A DNA stretch of 64,000 nucleotides, taken from assembly GCA_030248295.1 (NCBI GenBank), contig JASANH010000850.1, positions 310,001 to 374,000 of the forward strand, read 5' to 3'. Every line of letters starts with the position of its first letter. The stretch's first letter is position 1. The stretch is from Mesodorylaimus sp. YZB2_4 (Eukaryota; Nematoda; Enoplea; Dorylaimida; Dorylaimidae). The notes below the pieces were generated by a model, which was given only the letters and a program-made list of their open reading frames with translations, did no database searches and had not been told where the DNA came from. The position numbers and the translations under genes were made by a program. This document shows, piece after piece, positions 46,326 through 58,500 of this stretch.

Positions 46326-47751
46326 TCATTGTGCATATCTTATTGGTTAGAATGGGTGCTAGTGACTCAAATTGTTTTTTGCTTCGAGATATGTTTTCAT
46401 TGCAGAGTTTACGTGAGAGATAGCGGACATGTTGGCTAGGCTCGAGTGACAATGTCTGTAACTCTATCCATCTAAGAAAGGTGAACAGAAGTCAGTGATC
46501 ATTAGGTAGTAAAAATATTCATAAAAAGGTGCTGCTAAAGCATTTTTTAAATTACTATCTAGGCTTGATTCCAATTACGTACACCTTCGTCACAAGCACG
46601 GCCATTCCGCAGGCGGCTATTCGAGTTCGCATAGAGATCTGCGAATATGAGCCCCGGGGATCGATGGCCAGGGGCATGAGAAAAAATGTCTACCGTCCTC
46701 GTGACAACGGCGATAAACGAAAATATATTTGCTCATATCAGCGCCTCTGGGAGGAATGTGCGTGATGGCAGATTCCAACCAGTCCGAACCCTGATTGAGT
46801 ATGGAAAGGTACCACTAATAAACCGTGGGCGGAAGGGGGATGTTGGTACTTGGATACAAGGAGGGCTATGAACATGTAGTACACAGCAAGCATACAAATC
46901 CAGGTTCTGATGTCGGCTATGTCGCTGTTGTGACCACATAATGAGGGCTTATAAATATGCCCCTGTCCTGCGTAGACGCAGCCTATTTCGATTTTCAACA
47001 ACAGCTACGAAAGTCCGAGCAGCTAATCGCTGCTATAAAGAGCCAAGGGAGGAGTGGCCGTGTGTTATTCAACCGGAAACAATTTTAAATTTCCGTTGGT
47101 TTTTTCATCTTCCTCTTTTACCCGATAATCTCCGTAAACTAGTCCCGAGGGCGAAGGAAGAAAATGTCTGTCACTAAAACCAGTCTATTGTGAAAATGGC
47201 GTTGACGCCCATGAGGACCCCTTGCCTGCTGTTTAGAATATCAGTAGCTTATTAGCGTGCGTTGGAATAAGATTGAGATGTTGATGTGGAAATAAGGAAG
47301 GTTGCGGAGTTTTTTCAAGAGACAACAGGTACACCTAATGAAGCACACAGGAAGCCGTGAGAGAGTGCGCCCACACTACGGGATGCCAGTTGGGTTGTGC
47401 CCAAGCAAGCGTGGGTGCGTTGGGGCATAGCAAAGGGGCAGGTGCCACCAATAATTAATCTGGATTATCGGTGTTAGTGACCTATTAGAAAAAATGTTCC
47501 ATTCGTGCGCGGCATAATAAGCTAGCATGACCTCACATGTTCGAGGATGGTAATGAGACTAACAAGGTTTTTATTTGCTGTGATGCAATTATAAAAGACT
47601 GGGACAGCAGAGAAATATATTATGACCCGTGTACAAACCAACAACACTACATAGTATTCGGGCCAAAATGGGCGTGCTGTACAGTAGACTGAACGGAAAT
47701 AATTTTCGTAGACAACCAAGATTTCATCAAGACGAAAAAAGAAAATTAATT
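46326..47751. other. Convergent intergenic region, SLC25A32 to GPCR
   Basis: About 1.4 kb between the 3' ends of the carrier (+) and the receptor (-). No supported gene, RNA or repeat is seen; both 3' UTRs should lie here. Confidence 0.55.
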
Positions 47752-49074
47752 TTACACGAATCGAACAGCCCGACCATCGAAGCGACGCGCTGCTTTTTCT
47801 GATTGTTTCCGCCTCAAGCCACCGACTCCACCTTGCCAATATAGAGCCAAGGTGAGACGACCATAGATGAGAGGATTCACAATTGCGTTCACGGCGATGA
47901 GACCGCACAAGAAGTTGACTATGACTGACGACGACTCCAGCAGTTCGGGGTAGAGCAGGGTCCAGATAGCCAAGAAGTTATAAGGCAGCCAGCAGATGAT
48001 GTAGGCCGCCACAATGAACATGGTCACTTTCAATGTGCGGTACTTGGTTCTTCGTATCCTCATCTGCCCCGCGCTTCGACGAAGCACATTTTGTTGAGCC
48101 GGGCTCGGCCTTCGTCCGCCGCAACAAGCTTCGCAGGGAGGGCATTTCTTGGAATGAGATGACCAACTTGGTCTTCTTTCCGATCGAGCTGGTTCGCGCC
48201 TGAATTTCTGGCGTCTGACGCGTTGTTGCTGTACACCAGCTTCGATACAAGGACTTCCGACAGCAATGGCTGAAGCGCCAGAGGAGCAATCGCAAGTTTT
48301 GGTATGGACGAATTCGACTTGCGGGTCGTCGCCCAAATGTTTCAGGACTCGTTTGAGTATGATCACGTAGCATATGACCACGAGGATGCAGGGGAGCCAG
48401 AAGGTGGTCGATAAAGTGTAGATATCGTAGAGCACGGCCGTACTGCCCACCTTGTCCCCGAAATCCCAGTGCTCACTGGCATTGGCTACCAGGCCGTATG
48501 TGTTGACGCACTGGTAATAGTAGCTGCCTCCGTTCGCAGTCACCTGCACATTCCACAAGTACAGTTGAGGTGCGCTGCAACCCATGGCCAGGATCCAAGC
48601 CATGGCCACCATCCGACGGCATCGACGATTCGCCGCGGACTTGACGTGAAGGGGCGCCAGCAGAGACCACAGACGGTCCACGCCAATGCACACTATCACA
48701 TTACTACTCAGACAAAAACTAAATAGTTGAAAGAATTTGAGACATTTGCACAGTACTACTCCTCCAAACCATTGTTCAGTAGTGAACCAGACAGCGTCAG
48801 CGAAGGCGTAGAATACGAGGATCATCAAGTCCGAGATGTTCAAGTTGACATTCAAGAGCAGGATACGACTCTTGGTTACGTAGTACTGTCGACCCACGCG
48901 GGCCAGCGTGAACACGTTGATGGGCACTCCAACTGCCACGAATAAGAACAGATAGCATACCTCGATGTAGCCGAATGTCTCAATGCTCGAACGAGTCCTC
49001 TCACTGTCGTTCACCATGAACGTCAACTCAGTCTCATCCATGCTCAATGGCGATAGGCTCTCTCCGTTCTCCAT
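47752..49074 (-). CDS. Rhodopsin-class peptide GPCR, GnRH/AKH/corazonin receptor type
   Basis: Intronless seven-helix receptor, 440 aa from the ATG at 49074. TM1 CYLFLFVAVGVPINVFTLAR; TM2 LLLNVNLNISDLMILVFYA; TM3 follows a Cys (LCKCLKFFQLFSF) and ends in CIGVDRLWSLLAPL in the DRY position; TM4 MAWILAMGCSAPQLYLW; an ECL2 Cys in YYYQCVN; TM5 TFWLPCILVVICYVIIL; a long third intracellular loop of about 115 residues with Arg/Ser and Cys clusters; TM6 FIVAAYIICWLPYNFL; TM7 AIVNPLIYGRL. The NLNISDL, SAPQ and NPLIYG patterns fit the GnRH/AKH/corazonin group, coupling normally to Gq or Gs. An in-frame upstream start at 49146 is rejected because it would lie upstream of the TATA box. N-glycosylation is not obvious in the short N-terminus. 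The ligand cannot be assigned. Confidence 0.92.
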   Translation of the reverse strand: MENGESLSPLSMDETELTFMVNDSERTRSSIETFGYIEVCYLFLFVAVGVPINVFTLARVGRQYYVTKSRILLLNVNLNISDLMILVFYAFADAVWFTTEQWFGGVVLCKCLKFFQLFSFCLSSNVIVCIGVDRLWSLLAPLHVKSAANRRCRRMVAMAWILAMGCSAPQLYLWNVQVTANGGSYYYQCVNTYGLVANASEHWDFGDKVGSTAVLYDIYTLSTTFWLPCILVVICYVIILKRVLKHLGDDPQVEFVHTKTCDCSSGASAIAVGSPCIEAGVQQQRVRRQKFRREPARSERRPSWSSHSKKCPPCEACCGGRRPSPAQQNVLRRSAGQMRIRRTKYRTLKVTMFIVAAYIICWLPYNFLAIWTLLYPELLESSSVIVNFLCGLIAVNAIVNPLIYGRLTLALYWQGGVGGLRRKQSEKAARRFDGRAVRFV

Positions 49075-49117
49075 CGCGCGATTATGCCGAGATGGACAAA
49101 CACGTCGAGCGTCTCTC

Positions 49118-49124
49118 CTTTTAT
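49118..49124 (-). promoter_or_regulatory. TATA box of the GPCR gene
   Basis: TATAAAA on the minus strand (context cctataaaagg), 44 bases upstream of the ATG at 49074. A start site about 30 bases downstream would give a leader of about 15-20 bases, and this decides against the upstream start codon. Confidence 0.65.
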
Positions 49125-49836
49125 AGGTGCCCGCTAGTGGACGCACTCAATCAACTTCGAAACCCCTGCCGCAGCATCAAACACTGCCTGGGCACGAAAA
49201 TAATGCACGGCGGGCAGCACATGCGAATCGACACGGCATAACATCCCGACAGGCCACCGAGTTCGAGGGCGCCACTTAGAATGCTAACTCGTAGAAGGTC
49301 GATAAAATGCAGCCGCGGGTCGTCCTGTCCGTCGGAATGATACGACCTTATAGAGCACCTACGCAAGGCGGCAACAGTACGTCTGGAAGCGGGACCAACT
49401 TCGAGTCGACTCCCGCTAATACAAGCTCCGTCGACGCAGCCCCTGTCTTCCTTTGCTTTTGCCAATTACAAATGTTACTGGTCTAATTTCAATGCGAGTC
49501 TCGCTTCAGAAATAAGATTCGCCTCGCGACTCGAGTCCGCGCTCTGGCCAGACTCAGATGATAACGTTAGCATAAAGCTCATTAAGACGTGGCCGACTTA
49601 AACTAATAAATAGTCTACTTCACAAACACACAGCTCCCTCCACAGCTGTAAACATGCTACTACAATAGAAACAGTAACAATGCTGAAAAGAGGAACCATA
49701 AGCACATTGAAAGAAAGGGTGAGTGCCAAACGAAATCGGAAAACTGATTAGCCATTCATCATGGTACACGCGTGGCACATAACATATCCACAGGCCACGT
49801 TCACACAGACCTAAGGATCACTTTGGTCTAGGAAGT
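49125..49836. other. Intergenic region upstream of the GPCR and downstream of FZR1
   Basis: Both neighbours are on the minus strand, so this holds the GPCR promoter and the FZR1 3' UTR. No other feature is seen. Confidence 0.5.
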
Positions 49837-52800
49837 CATCGCTTATCGAATACTCGTAAACAAGTTCAATGCCGAACGGACCTCCTGAAACGAAGCAGTG
49901 TTAGACCGTTCTGCTATAAAGAACGCAGACCGAGTCCATTGAACAGCACATACCCCCCTGACCACTCAAAAGAGCTCTGCGAAGTGCCTATGAAAGTCAT
50001 ATTGGCCTCTCATGGCCTCTTACCCGTCGCGCCTGCTGCTTGCTAAATACTCGCCAAAACCGAAGCGTCTCATCGCCAGCCCCAGTTACTATCGATTCTC
50101 CATCGGGTGACATGGCCTAGAAAAAAAAATTAAACAGCGTTATCGTTCAAGTAATTTCCATCTGTGATCACTAAAATTCTCAAGTAATGATAGCATCACT
50201 GCCCTCACAAGCGTATCCCAAATCCGAAAGGACAACCAATTCATCGCAGTCCTTTCGCTTTGTCAAATAAACACTCACTAGGAAAGAAGTGAAACCAAAG
50301 GAAACGAAATTTCCTCTCTTGGGGCGGTGCGTTTGAAAACACATGGCACGAGCACAGCTTATTCTCGCCATGTGTTGCTTCCGGTGCGCAAAAACTCATT
50401 ATTCTTACCAGATATAAAACGCGATAATTATGTCCAGTTAGTTTTGCAACTGGCTGTAAACTGGGGTATTTCCAAATAATGATTTGATTTTGCGAATACC
50501 CATGCGTGCTAACGATTTCGCTCGAATGCTTTGACCACGCTATGTTGCACACTTGCGATCCTGTGTCGATACTTTGCATCGGCTGACCAGTGAGCGTATT
50601 CCAAAATCTAAAAAATACGTGTTGAAGCAGACATATTACGCTCATTGTCCAATATACGTAGGTGGCTTGCGCAAAAGCCCGCTCTAGTCCCTATCCTCTT
50701 CTTGCTAAGTTGGAACAAAACCGAATCTCACCAATGCAGTCCATCTTATTTGTCTTAATTAACAAACTCTAATTTCCCACGCAATACAAGAGCAGGCTAA
50801 TAAGACCGTTAACCCGCGGGCTATCAATACCGATAATTAATTCTTAGAGCTCTAGGGATAATGAATGCATGATCTCCCCTCGGAGCACAATCATCGAGTT
50901 CAGCCTATTCTAAAATTCATATAATCTCTCACTCAAAGCCTACTTACTTCATGCAACGATCAGCAGTTCCTCCTCCCGAAACCAACAAACCATGGTGATG
51001 CGGCGACCAACCAATAGCTTTCACGGCAGCGATATGACTGCAATAACTTTGTACTGGTTTGGTGCTTCGTAGACTCCATACTAATAACTGGTTGTCATTC
51101 CCGCCGGAAGCCAAATACTGATGGTCAGGCGACCATTTTAGCCCGCAGACCTGCAAAAAAGAGCAAACTACTTTAAAGAACGATAAGCAACAGACTCGCG
51201 CTACGTCACCTCTTGCTTATGAGCTGTCAATTTACGTTCAGGCACGACGGGCGGCACCCGAATGTCTCGTTGAAGAACCATCCTATCTCGACTACCAGAA
51301 CATATCAAGTCGCCGTTCCAGGCCAAACAACCAATTCGCGAGGTATGCCCATCCAAGCTAACAATACGTTTCTGCGTGGACACATCGTAGATCATGGTCA
51401 CGCCTCGCTGAGAACCCACTGCTAGCAGATCTCCTTTCTCCGACCAATTGACAGCAGTAACGGAATCGCTATCTTGCGCCAAGTCGCACAGCTTGGTCAC
51501 CTGACTCGTGCATGCGCTCCATAAATAAACGCTAGCAGCCAATCCCACGGACAAGACATTTTGGGACGACCAATCGACCAAGTTCAGATAGAAGTCGTCT
51601 TGAAGCTCGGGGGCATCCAAGACCTTGTATGGAACACGAGGAATCTTTCTAGTCGCCTAAAATTACAGAACTACTTCCGTTTTCTCCAATAGAGCAAACT
51701 AACACCTTACTTTTCTAGGAGACCGCAATAATTTTTGACTCGTTGGACTCAATGGTGATAAGGAATACGGACATGCCGTCTCAGGCGGTGTTGTATGCGA
51801 TGCTGAACCGCCGATAGAATATTTAAATAGTTGAGTCTTTGGCTTTGGAGTGCTAGGCGCGGACCAATTCTCAACCTACAAAGACACAGGAATATTGTAA
51901 GAGATGTATAAGCACTAGATCAATAATCTAGCGCTAGAGCATGAACACAAGTCACAAAACACCAGTCTTAAACCCGAGATCTTATTGTTTCATCAGAGGC
52001 TAATTCAGAGCACTGTTCTCCATATCTCCGTAAAGTGTCATGAAATTTGATTTCAAGCAAGGAGGGAGAAGGATGCACTTCCGCTACATCCCTAAATAGA
52101 ATGTGGCTGCTATTCAAAACGGGCCAACATACAGTAGGTAACATTTATGACAAATAACGATGCCCTTTTTGACATCGGAGATACAAGAAATTAAAACCCT
52201 CTACATTCTAGACTATTCATAGCATGTTGGGATTGGGTGAATATCTTGAATTTCGCTTAATGGCGTAAATAACCATGTTGAGAGTAAAAATTTCGCGTCA
52301 CTCACCTTTATGTCGCTTATGTTAGCCTGTAAAAGTTCGTTTCTCAGAAGGGCACGGAATGCAGCTTGATCTGTTCGTGTTGCATCTTCGCCAGGTCGGC
52401 TGCGATTTCTTGCCGGCGCTGACGTTTCACCAGCACTTTCGGGCTGAAAAAACCCAAAAATTAATCATATGGGCGTGATGGGCGTGGAGAAACAGTGATT
52501 CAAGTGTCAGCGTTCGTGGCAGTGAAGCACAGAATTTGAAATACAGGATTTAGATCAGTGTTCTTTATGTACTGCTGAAGCTGACCTAAAGGCCCCACGA
52601 GTCTAGGTTAACTCAAAGCTCAGCAGATTCAATATGCGCTCATTCGACTTTAATTTCTTCTGTCTCTTACGCTTAGTTTCACAGAAATTAAATGGAGAAG
52701 TCACACGTACTTGAGCAGACGGAAATCGTACAGCCCACTCATCTGGGCATCGGACAGGAATAAAACGATCGCCTCCTCGAGATTTTGTCGGTGTTGTCAA

Positions 52801-55144
52801 GGGCGAATACTGAAACAAAACTGGATTCAACAGATATCATACCGCACAGAGTAGATTATCGAGAAGCATGGTAACAAAAATTAGAATCCTAACTAACACA
52901 AAGACACTGCAGCAAAAAACTGAGCAAAAACCCATCATGTGTCCAATGTAGGTAAGATGGTACCTATGCTATTGAAGTTATGGATTTTTTAGGTTTTTCT
53001 GCACATTCTGTCAACTTCTAAAGGGTAAGATGAGTTGAGAAAATTTTAAGTAGATAGGTATGCCTAGTGCCGTGCCTTTTTGGCTATTAAATACAGTACT
53101 TAGGCGCGGAACATACTTCTCGTGTAGCCTGTAGCTGTAGCGACTCCAGTCGCGAGCACCGCGCACATTGGCTATTTTTTCATACTGTAGCTGCTTACCC
53201 CAGGTACAGGCTACCGCTCAATGGTACACGACAAGTATAAAGACCCGTTTTTGGTCTCATGTAGCCTGTACTTGCGAGCTACATGGCATGTAGTTTCCGG
53301 ACTACTTCTCGTTTCTGGTCCGTTTTCTACACATGAATGTAGCGGGCTCTCTCGATAAACGAAATTAATTTTTTTAAATATTCGGAAATAGTTTTTTGGG
53401 GTTATTTTGACCGGTTTTTTGGAATTTGAACGTGGAGAAAATTAGGAACAGTAAGTTTTAAGGTTTTGTGGCATATTTCTTTACTAAATGCTTGTTTTTT
53501 CTGAAATCAGTGAAGTTCGACTTCGCGAGTAACGAATGGGGGCGGAATTTATAGTATGTCGATGGAGACGATCTGACAAAAGCCCAGGAGTGGATGACGA
53601 TGCTGCTTGGAGGTCGCGTTGAATTTTATTTACGTATATGGCCTAGCAAAGTTATTAACTGAAGAATTTTTATCTAGTATTGGTCAATTACGTCCACCGG
53701 TCAGGGCGGCTCAAGCGACGAAGATGAATCATTAACCAGCATAGTGACTCTAAGGTGTTCCCGATAATCAAAACAATCGAAACACAGCCGCCAATCGAGG
53801 CTACGTCCCCGGGGCTCGACTACTGGAATTCCTGAGAAAAAGTGGGTCAAAGATGCGCTTGGGAAAAAAGCGTGGCAAAAATTGGCTTACCGAGTAAGTG
53901 GTTTCTGTTGCATTGCTAATGTGATTCCTTTCTTATCCTGACCTGTTTTCGTATGGTTACGTGGGAGAGGGGAGGGAACATTGTCCTGAACGGTCATGAA
54001 AATCGTACCCCATTAGTTTCCACACCCATTGTTGCTATTACTTCCCAAATCCAGTGGGTATTCCTTATCGGATATTGGGTCTCCTATACGTCTGTAGTAC
54101 CCGTGTATTCGAACATCCTAGGTTTCTTTGGATCAGAAAATACCCCAACCTGCACATTTTTTTATTTTCTAGATACCGTTCTGACTCCAGAACTGGAATT
54201 CTCACCCTGCATCCCCAAGAGTTTGAATTACCCAGACAGGTTTCACTTTGGTTGACTGTGAGTTGAGCTGAATTTCAAATGGAATTGATGTCAGGTTTCA
54301 GTCTGGTCTCATTGGTTCAGTTGATTCATGCGATAGGTGTGATCAGGTTTCAGTGTGATCTCATTGTTGTCCTGATTGTGAGACTGTTTACGATTTTGCT
54401 GATACTATGTTCCCCATCCGTTTCTGCTGGCGCTCTTGTCATTGAATAAAATGCAGTTGTGAACAGAGTTTGTAAGAACACTTAACAGTTGTGGGTGCAC
54501 CATTAGCCCTAAGTAGCATGGGGATGCGAAATATACATGCGCATAGAATTTTAAAATTAGATGCTGAGACAGTACACATTCATAGAGTATTTCAATAAAC
54601 CAGGTAATTTTTTAGTTTCCGCTAAAACTCGTCAATTTTTCATTTTTCCCCAGCAGTTAACTAAACACAGCAGTTTGGAGTTTCAAAACTCTTTCCTTGG
54701 CGGTCCGCCAAAGGCGCACACTCAAAAGTACAGGGTACAGGCCTCTGCTCGAAAAGGTACATGCTACCTGCTACGCGCTACAGGCTACACGCGAAGTATG
54801 AAGGACCGCTACAGGCTACCCGACTACAGGCTACAGGTACAGCTCAACGCTACATGAGAAGTATGTTCCGCGCCTTACCTACTTCGCATGGGAGTTAAAC
54901 TAAAGAAGTGCCTAGATGCAATACACGTGACCTAACTACAATTAGGCCAAGCCAATTATGTGGGCCCGGACAACAAAAAAACGCTTGGGTCGACCAATCT
55001 AGTGTGAATTGATACATCGGTATTCTTATTTAGACCAAATCCACACGTCTATATAATTTCGCTACCGACAAAACTTACCCCGCTCGTGGAAGCAGAAATA
55101 TTGTGCTGCGAGAGGAATCGCTTTTCGTAATCTCGATCACCCAT
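49837..55144 (-). CDS. FZR1: FZR1/Cdh1, WD40 activator of the APC/C
   Basis: Substrate-recognition co-activator of the anaphase-promoting complex in late mitosis and G1. Nine exons, reading leftward: 55079-55144, 52711-52809, 52306-52443, 51711-51875, 51210-51656, 50948-51150, 50409-50607, 50024-50116, 49837-49884; 485 aa (human 493-496). The N-terminus MGDRDYEKRFL is followed by the C-box GDRFIP, then LLRSPRK and KIPRVPYKVLDAPELQDDFY leading into seven WD40 repeats (LSVGLAASVYLWSACTSQV, SGSRDRMVLQRD, SGGNDNQLLVW, SGGGTADRC, HGYSQNQIIIWKYPSL, TGAGDETLRFW). The C-terminus should end in Ile-Arg, but the assembled frame reads ALNLLRVFDKR and stops at 49837; one extra T would restore a normal IR end (see findings). 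Intron 1 (52810-55078) carries a transposon. The gene is divergent from EXD3, with 402 bp between start codons. Confidence 0.96.
50608..50947 (-). other. FZR1 intron between exons 6 and 7 (340 bp)
   Basis: AT-rich, with no ORF or repeat recognised. It joins phase-2 exons (CMK / FWNTLTG). Confidence 0.8.
51876..52305 (-). other. FZR1 intron between exons 3 and 4 (430 bp)
   Basis: Phase-0 intron between the exon ending ISDIK and the exon starting VENWSAP. AT-rich, nothing recognised inside. Confidence 0.8.
53102..54875. mobile_element. DNA transposon with 27-bp terminal inverted repeats, probably non-autonomous
   Basis: A 1.77 kb unit in FZR1 intron 1, bounded by inverted repeats that match at 26 of 27 bases: 53102-53128 (aggcgcggaacatacttctc...) and 54849-54875. 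Next to both ends are many short copies of gctacaggctac and its complement, typical of subterminal transposase-binding repeats. The middle has a few coding-like scraps, for example KKWVKDALGKKAWQKLAYR followed by a donor at about 53893, but no intact transposase. Target duplication is not clear: flanks acagtactt and tacctactt are only similar. Superfamily not assigned; hAT-like layout is possible. Confidence 0.8.
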
Positions 55145-55546
55145 TCCTGCGCTTAACGGAAAAATCGGAAAATATCAATCGGCCATGAATGTGATTCGGC
55201 AAAAAATCCAAAAGCCAGATATACCCAATGGACCCGGGAAAGGTCCTACCAATGACCTTTGGAGAATCTGAACGGCGCGTGGCCGGTCTGCTTTTGAGAC
55301 TATTTCAAAATGCAGTGAAAGGCAAAAATTGTCTGCTTGATGGCGGGATATTGTAATGCTTTACCTGTATTTGATTGCTTTTGTCTTTGCTGCGCTTATT
55401 AGATATTTCTTAGTGATCGGTAATTTCTGAGACTCGTGCTGTACCTTCCTTGTGAAGAATTTGCGTAGGCCTATGCCCAAGAACCACTGCAATTTTGAGC
55501 TTGACAATTTGGATAGGCATAATAAACTTAGCCGTGTTTTAAAACT
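55145..55546. promoter_or_regulatory. Divergent promoter region of FZR1 and EXD3
   Basis: 402 bp between the start codons of two genes transcribed away from each other. No TATA box and no third gene is seen. It must contain both start sites, so a shared bidirectional promoter is likely. Confidence 0.55.
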
Positions 55547-58500
55547 ATGGCTTCGAATGGACTCCCGCCTGCGCCAGTCACCGAAAAAGACAAATCCGAG
55601 TTAGACGAGGTGGATTCTAAAGCAACGGCGCCAAAAAGTCGATGGCCAGAGCCGATAGGATCGATTCGGACGGCCTTCAAATTGGGACGACGCTCTCCCG
55701 AATTTCAGCAACTCATTACCGAGCAATTTACAAATGCTGACAATCCGTACGAATGCGCGTTATTTCTGACTGAAAAATCACCCGACTATCTTCAACCACG
55801 TCTCAACACCATGAGCCTCGCTATTCTGAAGGATTTTTCGACTTGGATATTCGTGGATGATCGAGAAAAAAAATTTCGGCAATGTCTGTCGTTAGACATC
55901 CAAAAACGAGCATTTGCAATTTCTACGTTTCGGCATACTGTTCTGTTGAAAACTGCAGTGGACGTATTCCATCTTTTGGATGTGGCGGAAATGTTCGTGG
56001 AAGAAATCAGGGCTATGGCAAACCGGGGTCAATTTCGTGAAGCCGCCGAGTGCGCCACAGCTTTGAGCGTTCAGCGTTATTTTGGTTTGAATGAGGTATC
56101 AGCAAATAATTTGTTTTTTGCTCTTTTGACATTATGCTTTTAGATTATCATTCCCTGCATTCTGCAAGACAAGGTCAATTTCGTTGAGCCATACCTCGAA
56201 GGGATTCCAGACCTTCAGCAAGAGCTCGTGGAAGTTATAGACGAACTTTGCGCGCCGTCGTTCGATGTCTCCAAATTTTTGGCGTAAGTTGAAATTGGCA
56301 AGTTTCTACATGATTGTAGTCGATGAGTGCACATTTGCTTTTTCTAGCCGATACCAAATATCGGGAGTTCGCAAGGACAAATTGTGCCTGAAACCACTGC
56401 AGAAGTTGGTCACCCGTCTGAGCAAGCTGTACAACATACCAGCTGGTAAGGAGCTGTTTGTCTTGTTCTCTCAGCATCGTTTTTTGTTGAATTTCAGATA
56501 AGACTCCGAATCTGGCAAAAACGCGAAGTCAAGGCACTTTACGGTATTTACTGCACAGACGTTATGACGAGAAGTCCATGCACGACGACAATTTCAATGA
56601 TATGGTTCGGCAAGGTATCGAGACGTGTCCGTCGTTGTTGGACGATCTTTTTCAGTTGCTGTGCTTCACGTATCACGACCTGACCGAAGCTGCCAAGTGG
56701 GTTGGATATTTCGGCGTCGACATCTCAATTCTACCAAAGCGTCTTCAGGAATATATTTGCAAAAACCCAGAGTCATTGTTCCCTGAGAATGGGGTCGATA
56801 AGTATGTAATAGCTTTTTAGATTGTTTGGTGTTGTCTGCAACACATCCTTCGTTGCAGGGTCGAGGATGCCAGTCAGCATTCAGTAGCGAACGGAGAGTA
56901 CTTGCATCTTCCGATGCCTCCTAATGCCATTGTGGTTGTGAATGATGAACAGACTCTTAGTCGGGCATTAAATGAGATCGAGAAAGCTGATATTGTTGGC
57001 TTAGATACGGAATGGCAGCCTGGCTTTGGTAAAGCGATTGAGAAGTAAGAGGGCGTATTTTTCTTGTCGTACAATAAAGTAACGCATTTGGTTTCAGTGT
57101 GGCTCTTCTGCAAGTGGCGACCAAAACAAATGCGTTCTTGCTGGACATTCTGACGTTGAAAGTCTCGGTTAGCGAGGAAATGCTTAAAACCGCCATGTAC
57201 AAGCTATTCTGTCAAGATACGCCGAGGAAACTGGGTGAGTTGGATATGACCGCGGGTCTTTTAAGTTACTATCCTTGTTCAACTTGAACATCCATATTTC
57301 AACAGTCTACTTTTAAGGATTTGGCTTTGGTGGAGACATGAAGACACTAGCACTCACTCTTCCATTTTGCCGATACGAGTTTGAAAACCTATCAAACACA
57401 ATTTGCGTCAGCGAGCTTATTAAGAATTTGCTAAACGAGAATTTGGATTTCGTCGCTGGCATTCCGGACTCGCGTTTACCAAAGCAGTCTACGAGCAACG
57501 ATTGCTCTGCGGATGACGACGCACAGACAAAAGCGTTCTCGGCCAAAGTTACTTTTAACTTGGCCGAATTGTGCCATTATTTCCTCGGGAAACCTTTGGA
57601 CAAGTCGGAGCAGTATTCGAATTGGTCTCGAAGGCCTTTGCGCTGGAATCAAATGCGCTATGCAGGTGAAACGGTTAAAATAAATAAGAAAGGCAGATGG
57701 AAGACGGTTTTTTTTAAGCATTGGATGCTTATTGTCTCATTCCAATTTTCGAGAAATTGCGATGCCGAGCTGTAGAGTTGAAAATTGACTTTGAAGGCGC
57801 CGTTTTACGTTCTTTGGTAAAAGGAAAGAAGGCTCTTACGGTTAAACGAGAGAAGAAATCGACAACAGTGAAGAAGATGGAGCGAGCTGAGCTATTGCAG
57901 TTGATAATGGTGGGTGACTGTGATTAGTGCGAATTTATGTCCAACCTGTGCTCTCTGTGTAGAAATTAAACTCGACACTGGAAAGCGGCGATTCTTCATC
58001 AAATACTCGACGCCCAGCTGATGTTCGCGTTATAGCCGACAGCATGCTGCAGGGACTGGGAAGGCATTTGCGCCGTTGTGGCATCGACTGCCGATTGGCA
58101 GCGAATCACGAGTCGCGAGAAGCCATCATATCAGTGAGATCCAAAGAAATAATTTGTCGTCCTTTTGATTCTGACTAATGCCTTTAGGTAGCAAAAACGG
58201 AGCAGCGGATGCTGTTGACAAATGGCAGTGGGGTCTCTATGGTATGTAGTGTGCATAATTTCAGAACGACGTAGGAATGAATCTGGTCATTTTGCAGGCC
58301 GCTTCTCGTCTGCCCTCTGAACTTCTGTGCCCTGTTCCAACGTCGATCAGTGCCAAAGAGCAATTGGCGTGGTTCTTGAAGAAGATGCAAATACGCGTAA
58401 CTGAGGACGACATATTCTCTCGCTGCATGGTGAGTTTGAGGTCTGAGGTTTCTTTGTGACGGTTCAGTGTTGTTGCTGTCAACGTAACTTTGCTGTTTTA

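Noticed and set aside
49075-49146. Upstream in-frame start of the GPCR (adds 24 residues)
   Set aside because: It lies upstream of the TATAAAA at 49118-49124, so it would not be in the main transcript.
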